64,000 nt of DNA, from NCBI RefSeq assembly GCF_002088935.1, contig NZ_NCSS01000006.1, positions 900,407 through 964,406 of the forward strand, read 5' to 3'. The notes below the pieces were generated by a model, which was not told the DNA's origin, ran no database searches, and saw only the letters and a list, made by a program, of their open reading frames with translations. Made by a program: the position numbers and the translations under genes. The stretch comes from Henriciella litoralis (GTDB lineage Bacteria; Pseudomonadota; Alphaproteobacteria; Caulobacterales; Hyphomonadaceae). Shown here in pieces: positions 34,687 to 42,523 of this stretch. Position 1 is the first letter of the stretch, and every line of letters starts with the position of its first letter.

Positions 34687-36135
34687 ATGGCCAGATTTTC
34701 CCTATTGTCGAAGGCCAAAGTGCTGGACCCGGTGGACGATCCGGTCGAGGCAAATGATCCTCCGGAAGTTGATGCCACCGAAGAAAAAGCGGGCATTTTT
34801 GAAGCTGATGACGCCGCTCCGGAAACGCGTGAAGAGCAAGATGAAGGGCCCGCCTTTGACCTGCTTGAAGCCAAGCTAAGGGTTCACAACAAGCTGATCG
34901 ATGAGCTCGACCTGTCGATGCTCGACAAGCTCGACGAAACGGAAATGAAGCGTCAGGTCGGACGGCTTGTCGCTGAGATCGTTCGCGAAGACCGCATTCC
35001 GATGAACCAGTCGGAAGTCGCTGAATTTGCCGACTCTGTCTATCATGAGATGACCGGTCTCGGCCCGCTTGAGCCCCTGCTCGCCGACCCCACCATCTCC
35101 GATATTCTGATCAATGGCGCCAAGCAGGTTTACGTCGAACGCCGCGGTGAGCTTGAGCTTTCAAACGCGAAGTTTCGTGACAATGCCCACCTGCGCCGCA
35201 TCGTTTCGCGGATCGTCTCGGCTGTCGGCCGCCGGGTTGATGAGAGCCAGCCGCTGGTCGATGCGCGCCTTCTGGACGGGTCGCGCGTCAACGCGGCCGT
35301 CGAACCGGTCGCGATTGACGGCCCATTGGTCTCCATCCGGAAGTTTTCCAAGAAACCACTGACCCTCGAAAAACTCATCGGTTTCAAGGCGATGCCGAAG
35401 GAAGTGGCAGAGTTTCTACATGCCGCCGTGAAGTGCCGCGTCACGACATTGATCTCTGGCGGCACCGGGTCTGGCAAGACCACTTTGCTGAATGCTCTCT
35501 CCGCAGCGATCAGCCATAAGGAACGCCTCATCACGATCGAGGACGCCGCCGAACTTCAGCTGCAGCAGCCGCATGTCGCGCGCATGGAAACCCGTCCACC
35601 AAACCTTGAAGGCAAAGGTGAGATCCGCCAGCGCGAACTGGTGAAGAACGCGCTTCGTATGCGCCCTGACCGGGTGATCCTTGGCGAGGTTCGCTCTGAA
35701 GAAGCATTCGATATGCTACAGGCGATGAATACCGGCCACGAAGGCTCGATGGCGACCATCCACGCGAACAATCCGCGCGAGGCGATCAGCCGTCTGGAGC
35801 AGATGGTGGCGATGGGCGGTATGCGCATTTCATCTGAAGCCGTACGTGGCCAGATTGCGTCTGCCGTCGGCCTTATCATTCAAGCCCAGCGCCTATCAGA
35901 TGGTTCGCGCCGTATCACGCATGTGACCGAAGTCACCGGCATGGAAGGCGAGATTATCCAGATGCAGGACATCTTCACTTTCAACCGGCTACGGACCGAA
36001 GAGGATGGCACAGTGGTTGGCGAGTTCCGTGCGAGCGGCCTGCGTCCCAAATGCCTTGATGACATGCAGCGGCGCGGCGTTCACCTGCCAATGGAGTATT
36101 TCGACCCATCCCAGCCACTGATGCGGGTGCCATAA
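34687..36135 (+). CDS. cpaF: Tad pilus secretion ATPase CpaF (TadA)
   Basis: 482 residues, type II/IV secretion ATPase that drives Flp pilus extension and retraction. After a variable acidic N-terminus (1-60), the N-terminal domain carries YHEMTGLGPLEPLLADPTISDILING. The Walker A motif is GGTGSGKT (258-265), the Asp box follows in ITIEDAAELQLQ, and the His box in GSMATIHANNPREAI. The ATG directly follows the cpaE stop. Confidence 0.95.
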   Translation: MARFSLLSKAKVLDPVDDPVEANDPPEVDATEEKAGIFEADDAAPETREEQDEGPAFDLLEAKLRVHNKLIDELDLSMLDKLDETEMKRQVGRLVAEIVREDRIPMNQSEVAEFADSVYHEMTGLGPLEPLLADPTISDILINGAKQVYVERRGELELSNAKFRDNAHLRRIVSRIVSAVGRRVDESQPLVDARLLDGSRVNAAVEPVAIDGPLVSIRKFSKKPLTLEKLIGFKAMPKEVAEFLHAAVKCRVTTLISGGTGSGKTTLLNALSAAISHKERLITIEDAAELQLQQPHVARMETRPPNLEGKGEIRQRELVKNALRMRPDRVILGEVRSEEAFDMLQAMNTGHEGSMATIHANNPREAISRLEQMVAMGGMRISSEAVRGQIASAVGLIIQAQRLSDGSRRITHVTEVTGMEGEIIQMQDIFTFNRLRTEEDGTVVGEFRASGLRPKCLDDMQRRGVHLPMEYFDPSQPLMRVP

Positions 36136-36141
36136 GCGCAG

Positions 36142-37095
36142 ATGAGCTTCAGTATCATCATCTATGTGATGGCCTTTTTCTCGGCCTTTCTGGCGGTGCA
36201 ATCGCTGCTGGGTTTTGGCAAGACGGCGCTGGCAAAGACGCGAATAAACCGCCGACTTAAGGTCAAGGATGGACAAACATCCGTTGCTGAACTGATCGTC
36301 GAACTGCGTCGGCAGCGCGGTCTGGACAAGGATGGCAATCAGCGTCTTGCGATGCGGTGGTTCAATGATCTCGTCACCCAGTCAGGCCTCAATTATGAGC
36401 CTGCAAAATGGGTCGCGATTGCGGTTGTGCTGGCCGCTGTCGCAGGCGCTGTGACGTGGTATTTCACGCGCAGCTATATCTATCCTGTGCCAGCAGCTAT
36501 TGGTGCCGGCACCCTGCTGCCGATCATGTATCTCAAGATGAAGATCGGCGGGCGTGAGAAGCAGATGGGCGCGCAGCTGCCTGACGCGCTGGAAGTCATC
36601 GTACGCAGTCTTGAAGCCGGTCACCCCGTTCCGACAGCTGTGGCTCTGGTTGGCCGCGAAATGCCGGACCCGATCGGGTCTGAATTCGGGCTGGCCGCAG
36701 ATGAAATCTCCTACGGGTCGAGCCTCGAGGAAGCCGTTCGCAAACTAGCTGAGCGTACTCGCCAGCCTGATGTTGAGCTGTTTGCCGCAACGGTCAGGCT
36801 ACAGGCGCGGACCGGGGGTAATCTGGCCAGCCTGCTGAAAGTGAATGCCCATACGGTGCGCGCACGCCAGAAAATGCGGCTGAAGGTACAGGCCGCGTCG
36901 TCGGAAGGTCGGGCCTCTGCCCTCATCCTGACGTCGGCGCCCTTCATCGTCATGGCCGCGATGCACATGCTGACCCCGCATTTCTACGGCTCCGTCATCG
37001 ACGAAAAGATTGTCCAGTATGGCCTCGGTGGCTGCCTTCTATGGATGGCGCTCGGCAATCTGATGATGCGCAAAATGATCAATTTCAAGGTGTGA
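36142..37095 (+). CDS. tadB: Tad pilus inner-membrane platform protein TadB
   Basis: 317 residues, GspF-type platform. One N-terminal helix, a charged segment, two close helices (about 93-130), a T2SSF domain (GAQLPDALEVIVRSLEAGHPVPTA) and two C-terminal helices. Paired with tadC, 15 nt downstream; the two form the platform that CpaF acts on. Confidence 0.92.
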   Translation: MSFSIIIYVMAFFSAFLAVQSLLGFGKTALAKTRINRRLKVKDGQTSVAELIVELRRQRGLDKDGNQRLAMRWFNDLVTQSGLNYEPAKWVAIAVVLAAVAGAVTWYFTRSYIYPVPAAIGAGTLLPIMYLKMKIGGREKQMGAQLPDALEVIVRSLEAGHPVPTAVALVGREMPDPIGSEFGLAADEISYGSSLEEAVRKLAERTRQPDVELFAATVRLQARTGGNLASLLKVNAHTVRARQKMRLKVQAASSEGRASALILTSAPFIVMAAMHMLTPHFYGSVIDEKIVQYGLGGCLLWMALGNLMMRKMINFKV

Positions 37096-37110
37096 GGAAC
37101 CGACCCCGTC

Positions 37111-38052
37111 ATGCCTTTTGAAACCCCTGCCCCGGATACGCTGGTGATCTCGATCATCGCGCTCGCCATGTGCGTCGTCACGATCGTTCTCGGTTCGACC
37201 ATCTTCAAATCATGGCGCAGCAAGCGTCAGGTTTCAGACCGCCTGAAAGGCGACCGGTCGGACTCTCGCACCGACTATGCGCCGGAAAAGCCGCGGAACC
37301 AGCTGATTGAATCGATCGGCAAGCGGTTCTCCAAGCCGGACTCGGCCGACCTCACCAAGCTGCGTCATCGTATGATGCAGGCTGGCTATTACTCGAAGAC
37401 GGCGCCCTATCTGTTTATCGGGCTGCGCTTCATTGCGTTGATCCTGCCCCAATTGGCACTGATTGCGGCCTGGCCGATGATTGACCAGTATATGCCGAAG
37501 AACGGCCTGCTCATGGCATCCGGCGCGCTAGCCGTCATCAGCTTTGTCGCGCCGTCTTTCATCCTCGATAAAAAAGTGTCCAAGCGCGAAGACGAATACC
37601 GTGAGGGCTTCCCTGACATGATGGACCTGATGGTCGCGTGCGTGGAAGCTGGTCTCAGCCTCGATGGCGCGGTGCAGCGGGTTTCGGAAGAGCTGGTGCA
37701 ACGCTTTCCGAACCTGGCAGACCATCTGAAGATCATGAACCTGGAAACGCGGGCCGGACGTGCGCGAACCGAAGCCTGGAAGAATTTTGCTGACCGCCTT
37801 GGCCTGGAAGAGGCACGCGCGCTCGCAACGATGCTGCGTCAGTCAGAAGAGCTCGGCACGAGTGTTGGCGAGACATTGCGCGTCTTTGCCGCTGACATGC
37901 GCGAGAAGCGGATGCTCTATGCTGAGGAAAAGGCGCTCGCTTTGCCCGCAAAGCTGGTTGTGCCGCTGATCCTGTTCGTCTTCCCGTCCCTGCTGACGGT
38001 GCTGATGCTGCCAGCGGTGGTGCGGATGCTGTACGTGTTTAGCCAGACCTGA
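37111..38052 (+). CDS. tadC: Tad pilus inner-membrane platform protein TadC
   Basis: 313 residues, second GspF-like platform subunit. N-terminal helix (VISIIALAMCVVTIVLGSTIF), two central helices, T2SSF domain with EGFPDMMDLMVACVEAGLSLDGAVQRV and ELGTSVGETLRVFAADMREKRML, and C-terminal helices (KLVVPLILFVFPSLLTVLML). Last gene of the plus-strand half; it converges on the tadE-like gene with only 37 nt between the stops. Confidence 0.92.
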   Translation: MPFETPAPDTLVISIIALAMCVVTIVLGSTIFKSWRSKRQVSDRLKGDRSDSRTDYAPEKPRNQLIESIGKRFSKPDSADLTKLRHRMMQAGYYSKTAPYLFIGLRFIALILPQLALIAAWPMIDQYMPKNGLLMASGALAVISFVAPSFILDKKVSKREDEYREGFPDMMDLMVACVEAGLSLDGAVQRVSEELVQRFPNLADHLKIMNLETRAGRARTEAWKNFADRLGLEEARALATMLRQSEELGTSVGETLRVFAADMREKRMLYAEEKALALPAKLVVPLILFVFPSLLTVLMLPAVVRMLYVFSQT

Positions 38053-38089
38053 GCGCTGGGAAGCTGCTGGAGATACAGTTGCGAAGGCG

Positions 38090-38677
38090 TCAGTTCGACA
38101 GATCCTGACCAATGACGGTGGCGGAGATGTCTGGCAGGTCAACGAACATCCAGCCAGAGCCGGAAATAATGCCATAGGAGAGCGGCACACCTTCCAGCCT
38201 GACGGTCACAATCGGCTGCAGGCCGCCTGGTGCGCCATAGACCTCATTCAAGGATGAGGTGTACTCAACCGTGACGTATTTCTCCTCAATGAGCGGGAAG
38301 ATATCGCACATGCCGCGGCGCTCACGCAGAGGCTCCGGCGCGCAGGAATTGTCGGCGCCGTAGATGAGGCGCGCCATGGCGGCTGAATCGTAATTGCCGA
38401 CCGAGCAGCTTTTTGTCTTGCCGCTGCACACCCTGGAATAGTCCGGCACATAGGCACCAATTTCAGCCCATTCCTTCGTCTTGATATCCTGAGAGACAGG
38501 TGTCGAAACCGCAGCAAGACGGGCACCCGCGCGCACGGCCCTTTGCCCGGTATTCCATTGGAAGAAGGCGGCCATCAGCTCAACCAGCACAATCAACACG
38601 AAGATGACAACTGTGCCGACCAGCGCGAACTCAACCGCGACCGCACCGTCTGTTTTTCGGAGATCTCGCAGCTTCAT
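38090..38677 (-). CDS. TadE-like pseudopilin (first of two), minus-strand tad operon
   Basis: 195 residues. A class III-type N-terminus: short basic leader (KLRDLRKTDGAVAVEFALVG) with the conserved Glu five residues into the hydrophobic helix, then a periplasmic domain with several Cys residues. TadE-like minor pilins are processed by the prepilin peptidase CpaA/TadV. Start overlaps the preceding stop by one base. Last gene of the operon. Confidence 0.85.
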   Translation of the reverse strand: MKLRDLRKTDGAVAVEFALVGTVVIFVLIVLVELMAAFFQWNTGQRAVRAGARLAAVSTPVSQDIKTKEWAEIGAYVPDYSRVCSGKTKSCSVGNYDSAAMARLIYGADNSCAPEPLRERRGMCDIFPLIEEKYVTVEYTSSLNEVYGAPGGLQPIVTVRLEGVPLSYGIISGSGWMFVDLPDISATVIGQDLSN

Positions 38678-39168
38678 TAGCGGGCCCCGAATGCACGTTC
38701 TTCATGGAAGCCCGATAGCTCAAGATCGCCAAGCCCGACGAGTTTCAGAAGGCCGAGGCCGTCATATTCATAGCGTGTCTGCATGCGCACCACATAGATC
38801 GCGTCACCGCCGCGCAGGACGGTGTCTCCCCCGTCTTCGCCGCCCGTATTCGCAACGCTTTGAATAGTGACCGTCACATCGTCCGTGCTCCAATCCTTCA
38901 CGATCGGGTCTCCCGTGCCAGCTGGATTGCCTTTGACCGCAACATTCCGGCCGAAGGACTCCACGCTGGCAGGCGCTGGTGAGCGGGACAGATAGGCAGC
39001 CCCGGCCGAGAGACCGGACTCAATCTTGTGAATGGTGAGCATCAGATAGGCCCCATCGATCACGGCGAGGCCCGCAAAGAGCAGTACCGGGGCGACAAGC
39101 GCCGCCTCGACGGCGGCGATACCGCGCTCGGACCGCTGCCAGCGGCGAAGACGAAATTTGCCGATCAT
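38677..39168 (-). CDS. TadE-like pseudopilin (second of two)
   Basis: 163 residues. The N-terminus RRWQRSERGIAAVEAALVAPVLLFAGLAVIDG is the TadE/TadF transmembrane signature with Glu in the helix. It overlaps the tadG stop by 4 nt (ATGA) and is followed at once by the other TadE-like gene. Likely a minor pilin or pilus-tip initiation protein. Confidence 0.85.
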   Translation of the reverse strand: MIGKFRLRRWQRSERGIAAVEAALVAPVLLFAGLAVIDGAYLMLTIHKIESGLSAGAAYLSRSPAPASVESFGRNVAVKGNPAGTGDPIVKDWSTDDVTVTIQSVANTGGEDGGDTVLRGGDAIYVVRMQTRYEYDGLGLLKLVGLGDLELSGFHEERAFGAR

Positions 39169-40661
39169 CGCACAACCCGCGCGACTTCTACGATCCGGGC
39201 TTCGTCAGAGGCATCGACAGGACCGATCAGCTCGCCCCAAATGGTGGAGTCTGATCCGTCCGGCATTGGCTCCGTCACGAACACTTTCCAGAACGCCTTG
39301 ACCGGCAAGTCGCCCGCCGAAGCACCGGATATCCCGTATTCCTCTTCCAGGCGCATACAGTCGAGCACCGCCACTTTGAGGATACGGCGGTTCGAATCTG
39401 CAGGCGTGCTGCCCGTATAGCATTGAGGCGCGCCATTCTCGGGCGTTGTCGAACTGACATATGATGGCGTGCCTGGAATACGGGATGTCTCAATTTCCCA
39501 ATTATAGACTTCGTATCGAGTTGGCTTTTCAGGTGAGACGGTCCCGGTCGAATAATTGAAGGTGAAGGTCTGGCCGGCAATGACCGCACTCGTCGGCGAG
39601 CCATGATTAATGGCGAAATAGGAGGTGGCGTCCCAGTCGCCATCACCCAGCCGGCCACCGAGATCTGTGCAGCTATCGGTCAGGAAGCACTGATCTCTCG
39701 GCAGACCCATTGCCAGCGGATCGACCTCCGGGGAACAGGCCGTTCCGGAGTATCCCTTGGTCACGTTTGGCGCCGGGGCATATTCGGGATCATTCTTTTT
39801 TGTGGCGTACGTCCCGGTATAAATATCGAAGCGGGTATTGAAGCCGGCTTCCACCGAGGCAACCGTCCCGGTTCTCAGTTCTACGCCTTCGCGTGAATAA
39901 CAAAGCTCTGGCTCGGTAACGGCCATGGCGTCCTTGAGCGCCGCGGCGCCGCTTTCATCCGCTTGAAGATAGCCGAAATTTCCGGGGTAGTATTTCGCGC
40001 TCGGCCCGCCCTTGTCCTTCATCAGGACGAGACGGCGACGGAAACTCCGGTCTTCTGCGACATCGAAGAGGTCCTGAACCGGATTATTTTCATAGGGGTT
40101 GCACATGAAAATGGGCGCAGCATTACAGATGCCGGGGTCTGTCTTTGCGACCGACGTCGCCGTCAAATCAAACTGGTCCTGCCCATTGAACAGCGAGACC
40201 GGGAAAAGCGTGGAAATCCGCACCGGCTCAACAGTGACTTCGGCATAGACCGCATCGCCCGGAACATCCGTCTCGTAATCGGCCGTGATCGGGTCATAGT
40301 CGCTTGCCGGAATTGAATAGAAAAACCGGACACCAGAGACAGAAATGTTGCCCCGGCCATCATCGCCGAATCGCTGCTCATTTTCGACGAGGCGTGTAAT
40401 CGCGACATTCGCCCGGCTGATGGCATCTGGCCGCCCGTCGAGTTCATAGGCTGCTGCGCGGGCAAAGGAATCTGCGGCCGATTGAAGATCGTTTTCGAGC
40501 GCGTTCATACGGCTCAAATCAACTGATAGCGCGGCCACGACCATGAAGGCTGGCGTGACGATGGCCGCCCATATGGCAATGCCCCCCTGCCGGTTCCGCG
40601 GCAGGTGGCATAATCGCCGCAAGCTGGCAGGTATCAAATTACCGGCTCGACGGGACAACAT
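39165..40661 (-). CDS. tadG: TadG-like Flp pilus assembly protein
   Basis: 498 residues from the ATG at 40661, which lies inside the end of cpaB (23-nt overlap). An upstream extension of the same frame is almost pure Arg/Ser/Leu out-of-phase sequence and is rejected. N-terminal helix RQGGIAIWAAIVTPAFMVVAALSVDLSRM precedes a large Cys-containing periplasmic domain (about 60-490). TadG proteins are pilus-associated and secreted or envelope-bound; no clear von Willebrand MIDAS motif was found here. Confidence 0.83.
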   Translation of the reverse strand: MLSRRAGNLIPASLRRLCHLPRNRQGGIAIWAAIVTPAFMVVAALSVDLSRMNALENDLQSAADSFARAAAYELDGRPDAISRANVAITRLVENEQRFGDDGRGNISVSGVRFFYSIPASDYDPITADYETDVPGDAVYAEVTVEPVRISTLFPVSLFNGQDQFDLTATSVAKTDPGICNAAPIFMCNPYENNPVQDLFDVAEDRSFRRRLVLMKDKGGPSAKYYPGNFGYLQADESGAAALKDAMAVTEPELCYSREGVELRTGTVASVEAGFNTRFDIYTGTYATKKNDPEYAPAPNVTKGYSGTACSPEVDPLAMGLPRDQCFLTDSCTDLGGRLGDGDWDATSYFAINHGSPTSAVIAGQTFTFNYSTGTVSPEKPTRYEVYNWEIETSRIPGTPSYVSSTTPENGAPQCYTGSTPADSNRRILKVAVLDCMRLEEEYGISGASAGDLPVKAFWKVFVTEPMPDGSDSTIWGELIGPVDASDEARIVEVARVVR

Positions 40662-41517
40662 GAGACGATGTCTCTTCTCCGAGGATAACTTCGATCGTGG
40701 CAGACGCTGGGCTAGTTGCAATGCGAGGCGCCGGACGTGGCGCCGCAGAGGCGACCTGCTTCGGCCTGGCTTCCTTTTCTGCGCCAAGCGTAACAGCGTC
40801 GGCTTGCAAGAATTCCTCATCAGCGCTGCCGCGAAGCGCAAAGGACAGAAGGCCCCGTTGCGAAGCGACAGAAAGCTGCTGAGCCTGGTCGAGCGTGACG
40901 GACAAGGTCGCGGTCTTGAAGACACCCGGGTTTTCGCCGGTCATGTCATCATTGAGATCGACGCCCAGCACTTCGACATTCTGGGCCAGGATCTTCGAGA
41001 CGAGGTTAGCGGCACTGCCTTGCGGATCAGAATTCTCTGTGAAGATCACGTCCACCCGGTCCCCCGGCAGAACGAAGCCGCCAACGCCGGAGACGTCCGT
41101 GGTGCGAACCGTGAAGGCACGATAGCCCGGCTCGATACGTGTCGACATGGAGGCGCGCATGCCGGGTGCGAGCAGCATGTCCTCGACCAATAATTGACCG
41201 GCCTCAAGGCTAACAAGCGTGCGACGGGATTCGCCGCTCAGTTCCAGCGCCTTGAACGACTCAAATGAGCCGAGCGGCACCAGGGTCTCTTCGCGCTGAG
41301 CGATTTCGAACCAGGCTGGATCCAGTACGACGCCGCGCGGGATATCGCGAACCGCCACCAGGACAGGTTGCGTCACAGTTTCGACAGGCGCGGCGGCCTG
41401 CTCTGCCAGCTCAGCATCATCCTTGCTGGATGAGCCCAGCCACAGCCGCGCCCCCAATATGGCGGCAGCGCCGAATACGATCGACAGGATCAATGTGACA
41501 ACGGGTGAAATCTGCAT
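40639..41517 (-). CDS. cpaB: Flp pilus assembly protein CpaB (RcpC)
   Basis: 292 residues. N-terminal helix (VVTLILSIVFGAAAILGARLWL), then a SAF domain (VLVAVRDIPRGVVLDPAWFEI) and the RcpC domain (GYRAFTVRTTDVSGVGGFVLPGDRVDVIFT). CpaB helps stabilise or gate the secretin. In most tad loci cpaB precedes cpaC on the same strand; here it heads an opposite-strand operon with tadG and two tadE-like genes. Confidence 0.9.
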   Translation of the reverse strand: MQISPVVTLILSIVFGAAAILGARLWLGSSSKDDAELAEQAAAPVETVTQPVLVAVRDIPRGVVLDPAWFEIAQREETLVPLGSFESFKALELSGESRRTLVSLEAGQLLVEDMLLAPGMRASMSTRIEPGYRAFTVRTTDVSGVGGFVLPGDRVDVIFTENSDPQGSAANLVSKILAQNVEVLGVDLNDDMTGENPGVFKTATLSVTLDQAQQLSVASQRGLLSFALRGSADEEFLQADAVTLGAEKEARPKQVASAAPRPAPRIATSPASATIEVILGEETSSHVVPSSR

Positions 41518-41623
41518 GGCTTTTGGCCCTCGGACTCGAGTTCAACCGAAGTCCTAGCCAAATGCATTTAAGTCTCTGGCAAAGCTGCAACATCAATTGA
41601 ACGCAGGGCATTAACCAACTGTA

Positions 41624-42523
41624 TCAGCTCGCATTTTCCAGCGGGAGGACATCTACCTCCTGCGTGCTGACCTGGCCCGATGCGGTCCTCAACACGCCTT
41701 TGACTGGCGAGACATCTGAGTAGTCGCGCCCATAGCCAACCACGATATGGTCTGTGCCAATGTCGACCGCATTTGTCGGATCATATTCCACCCAGCCGAG
41801 CGACGGACCGCACCATGCCCGCACCCAGGCATGCATGGCATCCGCGCCGGCCAGTCTGGGCTTTCCGGGCGGCGGGCGCGTGCGCAGAAAGCCGCTGACA
41901 TAGCCCGCGGGAATACCGGCGCTCCGCAGCGCGGCAATCATCACATGGCTGAAATCCTGGCAGACGCCGCGCTTGTGCTCGAAGGCTTCTTCGTGCGTGG
42001 TTTCAACCGATGTCGCCCGCGCATCAAAGGTAAAATCCCGGTGCAGCGCGGCCCCAACAAGGCGCACGGCCTGCAATAGGGAAACATCCACCGGCAGCGT
42101 ATCGAGCACATAGTCGCGTAGCGTTGCATTTGGCCGGATACGAGGCGTCTCCCCTAAGAAGTGAAGCGGTGAGCGCGGATCCAGCGTCTGCGTATTGTCC
42201 AGCGCGGCCGCCAGATCATCAAATGGCAAAGCCAGCGTTTCATCCAGTTTGACCGACTGGCGTTCGATCCGCGCCTGCTGCAGGAACTCGATCTCGCTAT
42301 GATAGTCCTCAAAAACCATTTCCACGGCCGTATTCCCGAAAAAATCATCGAAACGACTTCGGCCTGTGGGGTTGGGAGATACGTCCAGCTTGGAAGACAA
42401 GACTTTCTGCACGCCCGGAATGTCAATTGGGGCCAGACGCAGCAGGTGCCGACCGGCATAGACTGGCGCTTTGTATTTATAGGAAATCCGGAGGGTTACG
42501 TCGTACAGCATCATCGGTCCCAT
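41624..42523 (-). CDS. Transglutaminase-fold cysteine protease-like protein
   Basis: 299 residues. A bacterial transglutaminase N-terminal beta domain (MLYDVTLRISYKYKAPV, HLLRLAPI) precedes the papain-like core. The catalytic triad is visible: Cys in KRGVCQDFSHV, His in AMHAWVRAWCG and Asp in WVEYDPTNAV. It is the third gene of a three-gene operon with the ATP-grasp/alpha-E and large transglutaminase genes, whose stop overlaps its start by one base. Probably a peptidase or amide-forming enzyme acting on the operon's own peptide product (inference). Confidence 0.88.
   Translation of the reverse strand: MGPMMLYDVTLRISYKYKAPVYAGRHLLRLAPIDIPGVQKVLSSKLDVSPNPTGRSRFDDFFGNTAVEMVFEDYHSEIEFLQQARIERQSVKLDETLALPFDDLAAALDNTQTLDPRSPLHFLGETPRIRPNATLRDYVLDTLPVDVSLLQAVRLVGAALHRDFTFDARATSVETTHEEAFEHKRGVCQDFSHVMIAALRSAGIPAGYVSGFLRTRPPPGKPRLAGADAMHAWVRAWCGPSLGWVEYDPTNAVDIGTDHIVVGYGRDYSDVSPVKGVLRTASGQVSTQEVDVLPLENAS

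Noticed and set aside
40662-40925. N-terminal extension of the tadG frame into cpaB
   Set aside because: Arg/Ser/Leu-rich sequence out of phase with cpaB; the membrane helix begins soon after the ATG at 40661.
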